A stretch of 35,475 nucleotides of DNA from an uncultured Caldilineales bacterium (GTDB lineage: Bacteria > Chloroflexota > Anaerolineae > JAAEKA01), in NCBI GenBank assembly GCA_937907455.1, contig CALESQ010000093.1, positions 1 to 35,475 on the forward strand, given 5' to 3'. Positions 23,512-31,773 of the stretch are shown here, in pieces; within the stretch, counting starts at the first letter, position 1, and the number at the start of each line of letters is the position of its first letter. The position numbers and the translations under genes were made by a program. The notes under the pieces are model-generated. The model was not told the DNA's origin. It worked only from the letters and a program-made list of their open reading frames with translations, and searched no databases.

Positions 23512-25878
23512 TTAACATTTCATCTTGCTTTGATCACGACCGTATTTAACCACAATGTTGCCGTCAGAGATCTGAGCGGGAATATCGCGTACCGTTTGCG
23601 TACTCTTTCCCTCTACGATAATCGCTTCCTTACCTCGGCGTCGAACTTGTAATTCTTTGGACATGCCGGCTACACGTATATGCCCCTTGCTGCCGATGGT
23701 GACTACACTGCGCCGCACTTCATAGCCAACTGAGCGAACAGAACGGAGCCTTCCTTCTTGTTTGCCATCGCGGCATACAAGAATATAGGCATCAGCTGGC
23801 TTCGAAACAAAGGTTATCCACAAGAGCGGCAGCAGATAAAGGGCTAATAGAGCCAGAACACCTAGCCCAACCAGGCCAGCCAGCAGATAAGCCCACCATG
23901 GGGGTGGGCAGCCGTTCCAATAGGGAAAGCGCTGCCATTCGGCCTGGGTTACACAGCTATCCTGCACATCTGGCAAACGATCGCTATCCTGGTTAGGCAA
24001 CGGCGTGGGCGTTGGCGTGGGCATCGGCGTAGCTGTTGGTAGAGGAGTAGGTGTACAATCCGGCCCGACTGCCCGCAACGACAACGTTCGTTCTGACACC
24101 GGCAATGCAACGCCATTTATATCCTGAGCAGCAAGTCGAATCCGAATACTTTCATTGGCGGTCTCGCTACATGCTGTAGCAGATAGCATAGCGCTACACA
24201 CTGCATCCAATGAACCGGTATAAATGTCACCGTCACCTAGGATAAGCTCTATTTCCTGTCCAAGGCCAATCGCTTTAACTTGAATACTATCGCGATTCAC
24301 AGTATCCAGATCACCCAAAGTGACATTGATCAGCATTTTGCCCTCGTCGCGACAATCCGCTGGGTCAGAGGTGATGTTCGCCAGATAGACGCCACGTCCT
24401 ACTTCCACCAACAAATCCTTGCGCGCAACAGGAATGCGTTTGTCGGTGGTGCTATTGTTTGCGTCACCAGCCTGCAAAGAAAACATGAACCGTCCCGATG
24501 TATTGACGATGGCCGGATATTCAGCAGCAAAATCGTAGATAATCTCGTAGATACCATCGCCATCAGGAGTAATGGTAGAAGGAACACGTAGTTCCTTGCT
24601 ACTACCATCCGGTAATAGCACCTGGCCGCTGATTGATTGAATCTCACCAACCACTTGCTGTTGTTTATCAACCAGTTTGAAACGAATAGGTAAGGGTTGC
24701 GCGGGAGGTTGTCTATCCAGGGCAAGCAACTGATTGGTCAATGCAGTCAGGCTGTATGCAGGCGACATGATCTCAATTTCGTAAGCGCCCAGATAGTCCA
24801 GAAACACACTGACCGGTGTATCTGAAGTTATAGTCCAGTTGGTATCACGCGGGGCTTGATCCAACCGTTCTCGTCCAATGGAGATAACTTCCACCTGGTT
24901 ATCAGGACCTTCAAAACGGCTCACAATGCTGTTATCTGAGGCATCCACCACAACCGGATTCCCATTAGAGTCAGTGATTGCCACTACTCCCTTGCGAGCA
25001 GCATCTGAATGAACAATAGTCAGCACAAGCCGTTGAACATATTTATTAATATAAACATTCAGCGGTGTACCTGACACCAGCGTATAACGCGGAGACGGGT
25101 TGGAATTCTGCAAACGAGCCACAATATCGTTGTACGTTTCTTCAATCTCCGTAGCACTGTTTACCCGGTAGCTACGTACATTTTGGTACTTCCCTTGTAA
25201 TCCCTGCCAGAATTGAATATAGCTATCAAAACCCTGATCCTGGTTAGTGTTACTTTTTAGCAGCATGATAAAGACGGGAACATTCGGATGGGCAGCAACT
25301 AGTCTTTCAATATCAGCGTTGCTCTGTCCTTGTTCAGGAAAAGGCCGTCCATCGGTGAGCAAAACGATCGCAGGCAGGTTACCAGCCTTACGTTCCGCAC
25401 CCTGTTCAAGCTGATAATAAGCCGCTTCCAATGCCGGAATAATTCGTGTTTCAACCTGTGGTTGCGGATTGGTCACATCTGCAGCTAATCCATTACGCGC
25501 CTCGTTGTTGATCAGTGGTCGCAACGGCAAAATTTGAGGCGATGCCTCACCAAAGCTGATAGCGCCGATTTGATAATCTTTCTCCTGCGTTTCGGCGAAT
25601 CCCAGGCGAGCAATAAACAGATGTGCGCCAGTAATGCGTAGATAATTTGGATCGCTACCAAACCAGCTACAATTAAGACCAACAATTTCTTCCTGTGGAA
25701 ACATACTGCATGAATTATCTACCACCAGCATCATATCAATAGGCTGTTGCTCTCCGTGAGTAGCGGACTGAGCAGCCAACTTGGATACAGGGATAAACAC
25801 CAATCCTATAAACACGCTGACAACAACTAAGAGACTTAGCAGTTGGTATAAACTGTTGCGATTTACAGTGTTGATCAT
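23512..25878 (-). CDS. Membrane vWA protein with TSP3-like segment and cytoplasmic tail
   Basis: A 788-residue bitopic protein. A hydrophobic N-terminal segment (~11-36) is followed by a vWA domain (~46-265) with metal-site DNSCS (Asp54-Ser58) and LLTDGRP. A long beta-rich extracytoplasmic region follows, then a Thr/Pro linker, a thrombospondin-3-like calcium-loop segment (DSDRLPDVQDSC, near 635) ending in NGCPPP, a membrane helix (~662-690) and a ~100-residue beta-rich cytoplasmic tail. The tail stretch VTIGSKGHIRVAG loosely recalls a degenerate FHA domain, which would read phospho-Thr; this is uncertain. Closest relative in the window is the vWA gene at 294-2183, which shares the YNDIVARL motif. 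AGAAGG lies about 9 bases upstream of the ATG. It is the last of three close genes, 27 bases after the preceding stop. Confidence 0.93.
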   Translation of the reverse strand: MINTVNRNSLYQLLSLLVVVSVFIGLVFIPVSKLAAQSATHGEQQPIDMMLVVDNSCSMFPQEEIVGLNCSWFGSDPNYLRITGAHLFIARLGFAETQEKDYQIGAISFGEASPQILPLRPLINNEARNGLAADVTNPQPQVETRIIPALEAAYYQLEQGAERKAGNLPAIVLLTDGRPFPEQGQSNADIERLVAAHPNVPVFIMLLKSNTNQDQGFDSYIQFWQGLQGKYQNVRSYRVNSATEIEETYNDIVARLQNSNPSPRYTLVSGTPLNVYINKYVQRLVLTIVHSDAARKGVVAITDSNGNPVVVDASDNSIVSRFEGPDNQVEVISIGRERLDQAPRDTNWTITSDTPVSVFLDYLGAYEIEIMSPAYSLTALTNQLLALDRQPPAQPLPIRFKLVDKQQQVVGEIQSISGQVLLPDGSSKELRVPSTITPDGDGIYEIIYDFAAEYPAIVNTSGRFMFSLQAGDANNSTTDKRIPVARKDLLVEVGRGVYLANITSDPADCRDEGKMLINVTLGDLDTVNRDSIQVKAIGLGQEIELILGDGDIYTGSLDAVCSAMLSATACSETANESIRIRLAAQDINGVALPVSERTLSLRAVGPDCTPTPLPTATPMPTPTPTPLPNQDSDRLPDVQDSCVTQAEWQRFPYWNGCPPPWWAYLLAGLVGLGVLALLALYLLPLLWITFVSKPADAYILVCRDGKQEGRLRSVRSVGYEVRRSVVTIGSKGHIRVAGMSKELQVRRRGKEAIIVEGKSTQTVRDIPAQISDGNIVVKYGRDQSKMKC

Positions 25879-25905
25879 TGGATTAAGCCTTCTGAAACTC
25901 TATCT

Positions 25906-27114
25906 TCAGGTTGCCATAACAGGCAAAAACTTGATTGTATAATTATGAGGGTTGTCCAAAATACACATTTCTATCCAGTAGGCTCGTTCAGACACAGGTT
26001 CAGTCGTTGAAGAAACTTTGCTGCTCACTACCTTAATTACCATCTCTTGTTTCTGCTCATCGCAATTCACGGTGACAGCAAACCGGGTAGGATCAGATGG
26101 CTGTTCAGTGTAAACTACCAACAATGGGGTTGCAGCAGAAATGCGTTGCTCCAGCGCTTCACGCAACCAGGTAGCACGAACTCTACGTGCTCCCACATCC
26201 TGCTGCCAGATAAATTCATCGCCCAGATTTTCAGGATTAAAGCCGCCAGATGCCTTAATCTGCTGTGCTTTCTTCAATAGTATACCGTTAATCCTGGACC
26301 TCTCCATACCACTCTGGCTTGTCGGAATGTAGCCGCGCACGGTTTTAGCATCCCTTATGTCTGCCTTAAAGCGCTCTTCCTCTTCTAAAAGAGTGCTTTC
26401 ATTTAGTTCCGTGTTTAACTCTGGATTAAAACCCTTTGGCGCAAATTTAAGTGGCTTTGGTGGCTCAGCAGCAAAAGCCGGTATCTTATTACCACGCCCC
26501 TTTATAAACCTAATGATCAGGGCGATAAATACCAACAAGAGAGGAACACCAATAAGCCATAGTGAAACGGGCAAGCGCAATCCCACTGCACTATTGCCTA
26601 ACCCCAGCGACACGGTGGTTGATAAAGGTACTCCCGTCGCTACAGCTTCAACAGGGGCAACAAGTGCTTGCGTTGGGGCAAAACTGTCAGTCGGTGATGG
26701 GGTAACTTGTGGGGCAATATCCATTGATATCACGGCGCCATTAACAATATCCCTGAGTTGAGGAAAAGTATTGAAGCCAATTGCAACAACACCCACACGG
26801 GGCAACGTATCAAGCAATACTATAGCATCCACCATCTGTCGCGGTGTGCCAAAGCATCCCTCCAATGTCTGACTGTTAATGGTAAGAGCGACTTGAAGAT
26901 ACTGACCCACCTGATCATTCGGTGATTGCAGAATCTGTTGAACTTGCACCGATCTTAACTGCGATATAGCTACCTCTTTCCGCTCAGGTGCTGCTGGAAT
27001 AGGAGCAACTTCTTGCGCCCCGATGGGTACAACGCTGAACATGCAACACAGAATTGCCAGGGCAACATAAGCCAAATATCGCCAATAACGTGCTATTACT
27101 AGCCAAATGCCCAT
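25906..27114 (-). CDS. Bitopic membrane protein with vestigial vWA-like stretch
   Basis: A 402-residue protein not matching a family I know. An N-terminal hydrophobic segment (~12-33) and a second helix (~182-204) bracket a ~150-residue extracytoplasmic part, and a charged ~200-residue domain with mixed helix and strand faces the cytoplasm. Residues 94-135 read MVDAIVLLDT then RVGVVAIGF, like the first and third strands of a vWA domain brought together with the metal motif and first helix missing. This may be a degenerate vWA or chance. A short Pro/Thr linker precedes the second helix. The ATG at 27114 lies three bases after the stop of the CAP-domain gene, and the vWA gene follows after 27 bases, so the three form an operon. 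Topology mirrors both vWA proteins (outside domain, one helix, inner tail), suggesting a companion subunit. Confidence 0.85.
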   Translation of the reverse strand: MGIWLVIARYWRYLAYVALAILCCMFSVVPIGAQEVAPIPAAPERKEVAISQLRSVQVQQILQSPNDQVGQYLQVALTINSQTLEGCFGTPRQMVDAIVLLDTLPRVGVVAIGFNTFPQLRDIVNGAVISMDIAPQVTPSPTDSFAPTQALVAPVEAVATGVPLSTTVSLGLGNSAVGLRLPVSLWLIGVPLLLVFIALIIRFIKGRGNKIPAFAAEPPKPLKFAPKGFNPELNTELNESTLLEEEERFKADIRDAKTVRGYIPTSQSGMERSRINGILLKKAQQIKASGGFNPENLGDEFIWQQDVGARRVRATWLREALEQRISAATPLLVVYTEQPSDPTRFAVTVNCDEQKQEMVIKVVSSKVSSTTEPVSERAYWIEMCILDNPHNYTIKFLPVMAT

Positions 27115-27117
27115 AAC

Positions 27118-28212
27118 CTATCGAACCTCAATCACTATGTTGGCAGCTTCAACATTAACCTGATTGGCTACATCAACAAACACGCGAAGATGATATAATC
27201 CCGCAGAGCCAGAGAAAACAACTTCTCCTTGAAAACCACCTGTTTGGTCAAGTGTCAATGGAATATCTGCCAGCACAGCCGCAGAAGATAGGTACTCATT
27301 TGTGTTATTGAGTTCGACAAGGCTCAACGGAGCAGGAAAAGGTTCGTAGGTTAGTTCAGCACGAGGATTGCTTGTTTCAGATAACAACTGGCCCCGTAGC
27401 GTTATCCGTGTGCCAAGTTGTGATTTCACCGGAACGGGGTTCAAATCTACGTAACGACGAACCAGCGAAATTACCAGCTTAATGCCATCCGTACGCTTGG
27501 CTGCAATGCCAATACCAGCTTGTGTATAATCGGACTCTGTGAGATGAGTTATGAAAGCAGAATCACTCTTTAACTGTTGATAAAAAGCACGCAGTATTTC
27601 TTCAGTTAGTTTGCTCCCGTTAAGCGAAGTTCCTTCATAAGAATAAACTGCCTCAGCCACAGCGTTCAAACCACCTGCTCTGCTGTAACGATAATCAGGG
27701 CCATAACCATCAATATTCCAATTACTCAAATAGCCCAGATCCACCATCTCCTGGGCATGAGCTTGTGCCGAGATAGTTGCAGCCGCATCGTATTGTAAAG
27801 GAGGCAGTCCGTTTAACTCACGTTGTTCGTTTAATAAATCTAACAACAATTGCTGCTGCGCCGATACAGCTAAAGGGATCGAATCAACAACAACCGATTG
27901 AGTAAAGGTCTGAGTGTTACTTATAACTTGCCCTGTTGTGTTGGAAAGTACATTAGCTGAAGATTGCGTCTGCGAAACCACCCCCGAAGGCTGCGCGCTG
28001 CTTGTCGTATTTTCGTTCTTAGCCGAATTTCCTGAGCGTAAGACAACTAAAACACCTACCAGAACAGCAATAAGCAAGAAACCCAGTAACACAAATTTTT
28101 TCTTACGCAGATTCTGCCCCGAAGAACGCGCGCGATTTGAACCATAAGGCGAGGAAGCCGGTTTGCGACGCACCGGTAAGGGAGGCTTTTTGCGATTCGG
28201 CGAATACGACAT
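27118..28212 (-). CDS. Membrane-anchored CAP/SCP-domain protein
   Basis: A 364-residue protein with a basic, Pro-rich cytoplasmic N-terminus (~38 residues), a membrane helix (~39-59), a Ser/Thr/Asn-rich linker and an extracytoplasmic CAP/SCP domain (~119-253): LLDLLNEQRELNGLPPLQYD, then AQAHAQEM, GYLSNWNIDGYGP and VAEAVYSYEG. A C-terminal beta domain (~265-364) follows. In related bacterial CAP domains the phrase before the glycine-rich turn usually reads SHWN; here it is SNWN, so one His of the metal-binding tetrad appears replaced by Asn while the Glu in VAEAV remains. The ATG at 28212 fits the basic N-terminus better than the TTG at 28248. A GAGAGG lies rather far upstream (about 13 bases). 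It heads the three-gene set ending in the vWA gene. Confidence 0.9.
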   Translation of the reverse strand: MSYSPNRKKPPLPVRRKPASSPYGSNRARSSGQNLRKKKFVLLGFLLIAVLVGVLVVLRSGNSAKNENTTSSAQPSGVVSQTQSSANVLSNTTGQVISNTQTFTQSVVVDSIPLAVSAQQQLLLDLLNEQRELNGLPPLQYDAAATISAQAHAQEMVDLGYLSNWNIDGYGPDYRYSRAGGLNAVAEAVYSYEGTSLNGSKLTEEILRAFYQQLKSDSAFITHLTESDYTQAGIGIAAKRTDGIKLVISLVRRYVDLNPVPVKSQLGTRITLRGQLLSETSNPRAELTYEPFPAPLSLVELNNTNEYLSSAAVLADIPLTLDQTGGFQGEVVFSGSAGLYHLRVFVDVANQVNVEAANIVIEVR

Positions 28213-28230
28213 ATCTCGTCTTTTTCCTCT

Positions 28231-28261
28231 CCCGCGCAGCACGAGCAAAATTTGGCGCGGG
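28231..28261 (-). other. Leader hairpin upstream of the CAP-domain gene
   Basis: CCCGCGC and GCGCGGG pair perfectly (7 GC-only pairs) around a 17-base loop. The hairpin lies between a promoter-like element and the ribosome binding region of the CAP-domain gene. No U-tract follows on the minus strand, so it is a leader structure and not a terminator. It could influence translation or mRNA stability. Confidence 0.45.
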
Positions 28262-28275
28262 ACGATGATTTTATG

Positions 28276-28282
28276 TATAATA
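28276..28282. promoter_or_regulatory. TATAAT/TATTAT promoter-like element
   Basis: On the minus strand TATTAT (28277-28282), followed by an AT-rich run, could be the -10 element for the CAP-domain gene, with a leader of about 60 bases; no good -35 is visible. On the plus strand the same place reads a perfect TATAAT (28276-28281) with TTGGCG 18 bases upstream (28252-28257), which would fire antisense into the DJ-1-like gene. Confidence 0.3.
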
Positions 28283-28290
28283 CTGACGCT

Positions 28291-28764
28291 TTATCGCAGC
28301 CGACCGGCCTTTACCACCGGCTGCCTACTGATCCGCTGCGCCAACTTGCCGGCTTGCTGGTAGAGCGCAGCCCCTTCGCCGTAGCGACTTAGCATCAGCC
28401 CACGCTCGCTGTCGCTGCCGGCTAATACTGCCGCAGCCTGCGCCCCAGCAATCACTTCGATCTGTTGCTGTCGCGCCTGCGTCCATAACGTCTCGACGCG
28501 CGGATCGTTGGCGGCACCACCGATAGCGGGTGAATCAGTGGGAACGAGGATGCACGCCACGCGTTCCAGCATGGCTAACGCTTCGTTCAAGGAAATATCG
28601 GGTGTTAACGTAAATCCATACAAACCTGTATAGTTCACACCGGGCAACTTTACCAGTCGGACGGGCAATCCAATTCGCCGCAACTCCACAGCAAACACAA
28701 CGGCAACCGCCTCATCAAAGCGATCCGCCCATAAAATCAAACAAATATCCCTGGCCTCGCTCAT
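28291..28764 (-). CDS. DJ-1/PfpI-like protein lacking the nucleophile cysteine
   Basis: A 157-residue protein whose pattern fits the DJ-1/PfpI (class I glutamine amidotransferase-like) fold: an opening strand and helix (ILWADRFDEAVAVVFAVELR), LPVRLVKLPG, a YGFTLTPDISLNEAL step, LVPTDSP where the family has its lVPGG strand, then NDPRVETLWTQARQQ and IEVIAGAQAAAVLAG. At the nucleophile elbow, where active members read AICAG or similar, this protein has IAGAQ without cysteine, so it is probably a non-catalytic member. Fold assignment is by eye and moderate. ATG at 28764 chosen; GTG at 28779 is possible and sits closer to an AAGGTGAAGG purine run. It is divergent from the NB-ARC gene at 28882 and lies 78 bases upstream of the CAP-domain gene on the same strand. 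Confidence 0.75.
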   Translation of the reverse strand: MSEARDICLILWADRFDEAVAVVFAVELRRIGLPVRLVKLPGVNYTGLYGFTLTPDISLNEALAMLERVACILVPTDSPAIGGAANDPRVETLWTQARQQQIEVIAGAQAAAVLAGSDSERGLMLSRYGEGAALYQQAGKLAQRISRQPVVKAGRLR

Positions 28765-28881
28765 GCAACACCACCACACCCTTCACCTTGTGATCACCAA
28801 AACTAACACGCTGTTATTTTAACCGAAGTAATCTCCGGCAAACTATCAATCCCCTATCACCCCTCTCTCTATTGGTAAACC

Positions 28882-30294
28882 GTGGCTACTTCATCGCCGT
28901 CCCAACCCTCCCCTGAATTTCGCCAGCAGGTTCACAACGCCTTGCGGAGTTGGAACGACCCACCCAATACCCACACTTTGGCCGGCCTGCACCTGGTAAA
29001 CGAGATGCTGCGCACCGGCGCCAGCAACCCACGTCAGGCCACCAACCGCGTACTACTGCAAGCCCTCGATTGGCTGGCCATCAGCCACCAACAGCTAGCT
29101 AGCGTGCTGCGTCTGCGCTTTCTCGACAAAATGACCACCCGCGGGGTAGGGAACCGCCTCAACGCCTCCGAGCCTTCTGTTTACCGCTGGCAGGCCCAGG
29201 CTATCGAGCAACTGAGCAAAGTGCTCTTTACCATGGAAGCCCAGGCCGTGCAGCAGCGTACCACCCTGCTGCATGCCCGTCTCGAAACCCCCAGCTATGT
29301 CGGGCTAATCGGAGTTGACCCGGTGTTAGAGCACCTGCTGCCTCTGCTGCTTTCTGCCGAGCCACCCTGGATTGTGGCCCTGGAGGGCATTGGTGGCATT
29401 GGTAAAACCAGCCTGGCCGACACCGCCCTGCGCCGCGTGATCCAACAGCGTCTGAACGGCGAAGTAGCCTGGCTATGCGCCAAGCAGCATCGGTTGGATT
29501 TCTCCGGCAAGCTACAACCCCGCCTGCGTCCCGCCCTCACCATCGAAGATATGATGGCCGGGCTGGCCCAGCAACTGCTGCCCGGCGCGCCCCATTTCAA
29601 CTCACCTGATGAAGCTATCGCACCGCTGCGCGCCCGCTTTGCCCAAACCCCCACACTGATCGTACTGGATAACCTGGAAACCGCTGCCGATGTGGAAGGC
29701 TTGTTCCCGTGGCTGGAGCGGCTGGCTAATCCTGCCAAGTTCCTGCTTACCTCGCGCTACAACCTGTTCAACGAACCCATGGTTTGCCATGTGCCTGTAA
29801 CCCCTCTCAGCGAAGAGAATGCCTTGCGTTTGCTGCGTCAAGATGCCAAACAGCGCCATTTTCCCCTGCTGCTACAGGCCGATGAAGACCAACTTCGCCC
29901 CATCTACCAAACCGTTGGAGGCAATCCGCTGGCACTGCGTCTGGTAAACGGCCAAGCGCATGGCCGCGGTCTGGCTCCGGTGCTAGACGAACTGCAATCA
30001 GCTCACGGCCAGCCTGCCGAAGCCTTGTATAACTTTGTCTATCACGCGGCTTGGCAGCGATTAGATGAGCCGAAACGCCGCGCACTGCTGGCTATGCCGC
30101 TGGTAATTGAGAGCGGTGGCAGCCTGGAACAGGTAACTGCCATCACCGGCCTGCCTATTGACATGGCGGGTTCTGCGCTGTCTGACCTGGTGATGCTGAA
30201 TCTGGTGGATAGCTACGGCCCATTGAGCAAACGCACCTACGCCATCCATCCGCTCACCCGCACCTTCTTGTTACAGCAAGTGCTGCGATGGTAG
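28882..30294 (+). CDS. NB-ARC/STAND ATPase with N-terminal helix-turn-helix
   Basis: A 470-residue protein. Residues ~72-115 (VLRLRFLDKM then NRLNASEPSVYRWQAQAIEQ) resemble a sigma-region-4-type helix-turn-helix. The ATPase core has Walker A GIGGIGKTS (169-177, Lys175), Walker B TLIVLDN (Asp263), an LLTSR sensor (288-292) and GGNPLAL (346-352, the GxP/GLPLA-type motif of NB-ARC). A winged-helix-like region follows, ending IHPLTRTFLLQQVLRW. NB-ARC proteins are ATP-dependent switches with a sensor usually fused behind; here the TPR sensor is a separate overlapping gene. The start is GTG without a visible ribosome binding site. I keep it because a stop lies two codons upstream in frame and the N-terminus aligns with the paralog at 31774-33234. 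The gene is divergent from the DJ-1-like gene across about 100 bases. Confidence 0.93.
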   Translation: MATSSPSQPSPEFRQQVHNALRSWNDPPNTHTLAGLHLVNEMLRTGASNPRQATNRVLLQALDWLAISHQQLASVLRLRFLDKMTTRGVGNRLNASEPSVYRWQAQAIEQLSKVLFTMEAQAVQQRTTLLHARLETPSYVGLIGVDPVLEHLLPLLLSAEPPWIVALEGIGGIGKTSLADTALRRVIQQRLNGEVAWLCAKQHRLDFSGKLQPRLRPALTIEDMMAGLAQQLLPGAPHFNSPDEAIAPLRARFAQTPTLIVLDNLETAADVEGLFPWLERLANPAKFLLTSRYNLFNEPMVCHVPVTPLSEENALRLLRQDAKQRHFPLLLQADEDQLRPIYQTVGGNPLALRLVNGQAHGRGLAPVLDELQSAHGQPAEALYNFVYHAAWQRLDEPKRRALLAMPLVIESGGSLEQVTAITGLPIDMAGSALSDLVMLNLVDSYGPLSKRTYAIHPLTRTFLLQQVLRW

Positions 30295-31541
30295 ACGAAG
30301 ATGACCGATCAGCGGCTGACCCACACTATGCCGAATTGTTCCGCCGCTACATTGATCGTAGCCTGCAAGCCGCGCTGGCCGATCTGCAAGCCCGGAGTGG
30401 CCCATTAGCTGAAGATAGCCGCGACCAGGCGCTGCATGTCCTGGAATTTGCGCTGACCCTGCCTGATTTTTGGCCGGCTTCCGGTGAATTACTGCTAGTG
30501 CTGGCCCCAAAGCTGGAACAAGCCGGCCAGTACCCGCGGGTACTGCCGCTGTTACAGCGCAGCGTAGCCCTCTGCCGCGGCCCCGCAGATTGGGCCATGC
30601 AGGCCGAGTTGGAGCTGCACCAGGCGCAGGCGTTGATGGCGCTGGGCGATTTGTCGGCGGCTCAGGCAGGGCTGGCAGCAAGCGTGCAACATGCTCAGGC
30701 CGCAGGCGACCCCACCCGTCAGGCGGCGGCGCTCAACCGCTGGGCTTATCTCGATCACCTGCAATGCCGTCCCACGCAAGCCCAGGCGCGCCTGACCCAG
30801 GCGTTGGCTCTGATCGAACCCAACCAGGATGAAATCATTTATGCCCGCTTTGTGCAGGGCATGGTGGCCCTCGCGGCTCGTGATTGGTCCAGCGCGTTGC
30901 TGCATCTACAAGCTGCTCTGCAGGGATGGCAGCAGCGGGGCGATGCCGTACGCTATGCGCGTAGTCTTACTAATCTGGGTACAGCCTATGGTGGCGCAGG
31001 ACGCCGCGCCGAAGCCATAACCTGCTATCAGCAAGCCATCAACGAGATGCAAACTCTGGGTGATGTAGTAAATGCAGCAGCCACTCACATGAACCTGGGC
31101 AACCTGTATAATGAAAGCGGCGACGTTGTCCGGGCTTTGGCGCACTACAGCCAGGCCGAACCAGTGTTGCGCGCCGTGCGTGATCAAGTGCGGCTGGCGC
31201 GGCTGAACGTCAATCTGGGCCTGGCTTATTCACGCGGCGGACAATGGCCGAACGCGCTGACCACCCTCCAAACTGCGGTTGACTACTATCTCGATCTGGG
31301 CGATCCCCGCGGCGCGGCCAATGCCCTCGATGCGCTGGCTGAGGTGCATCTGCTGCGCGGCGACAAAGAGGCCGCCCTACCCCCCCTACATCAAGCCAAG
31401 TCGCTGCTGGCTGATTACAGCAGCGCGGCGGGCTATGCCCCCCTGCTGGCTGATATCGAACGCCACCTGGCTCAGGCAGGCAGCAAGGTAGCCGAGCAAG
31501 ATCAGGTCGGACAGCCTGTGTCGTCACATGAGGCAGCATGA
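30288..31541 (+). CDS. TPR-repeat protein, partner of the upstream NB-ARC ATPase
   Basis: A 417-residue all-helical protein with TPR repeats becoming canonical in the second half: YARSLTNLGTAYGGAGRRAE, ATHMNLGNLYNESGDVVRAL, RLNVNLGLAYSRGGQWPNAL and ALDALAEVHLLRGDKEAAL. No membrane or signal segment. The ATG at 30288 lies inside the end of the NB-ARC gene (7-base overlap), with no clear ribosome binding site, so translation should be coupled. Together the two genes look like one NLR-type protein (HTH, NB-ARC, superhelical sensor) split in two, or about to fuse. The TPR part presumably senses a protein or peptide. Confidence 0.93.
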   Translation: MVDEDDRSAADPHYAELFRRYIDRSLQAALADLQARSGPLAEDSRDQALHVLEFALTLPDFWPASGELLLVLAPKLEQAGQYPRVLPLLQRSVALCRGPADWAMQAELELHQAQALMALGDLSAAQAGLAASVQHAQAAGDPTRQAAALNRWAYLDHLQCRPTQAQARLTQALALIEPNQDEIIYARFVQGMVALAARDWSSALLHLQAALQGWQQRGDAVRYARSLTNLGTAYGGAGRRAEAITCYQQAINEMQTLGDVVNAAATHMNLGNLYNESGDVVRALAHYSQAEPVLRAVRDQVRLARLNVNLGLAYSRGGQWPNALTTLQTAVDYYLDLGDPRGAANALDALAEVHLLRGDKEAALPPLHQAKSLLADYSSAAGYAPLLADIERHLAQAGSKVAEQDQVGQPVSSHEAA

Positions 31542-31773
31542 AGCCGTTTTGTAGCCGCGAAACAACAAGCCGGTAACTCATGAACCATTCGGTATGATCG
31601 CTCCATCTTCTGGCGCCTCCTAAATACAAATGAGGCAGCCTGGCCGCTGGCTGGGTGACCATAGGCTTTCACGAGTTTATCAGACTGCCTTGGCGCTACT
31701 GTAACCGGTTGCGTCTGTTGTCGGTCTATAAAGGCCCTATCCATCTCCTATTTCATTTCTCTTAAAGGCTCTT

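Noticed and set aside
28780..28881. Promoter pair for the divergent DJ-1-like and NB-ARC genes
   Set aside because: AT-rich patches such as TAAAAT exist, but no -35/-10 combination with proper spacing could be defended on either strand.
31502..31744. 80-codon minus-strand frame in the gap between the two NB-ARC units
   Set aside because: Overlaps the end of the first TPR gene, has no domain pattern and no ribosome binding site.
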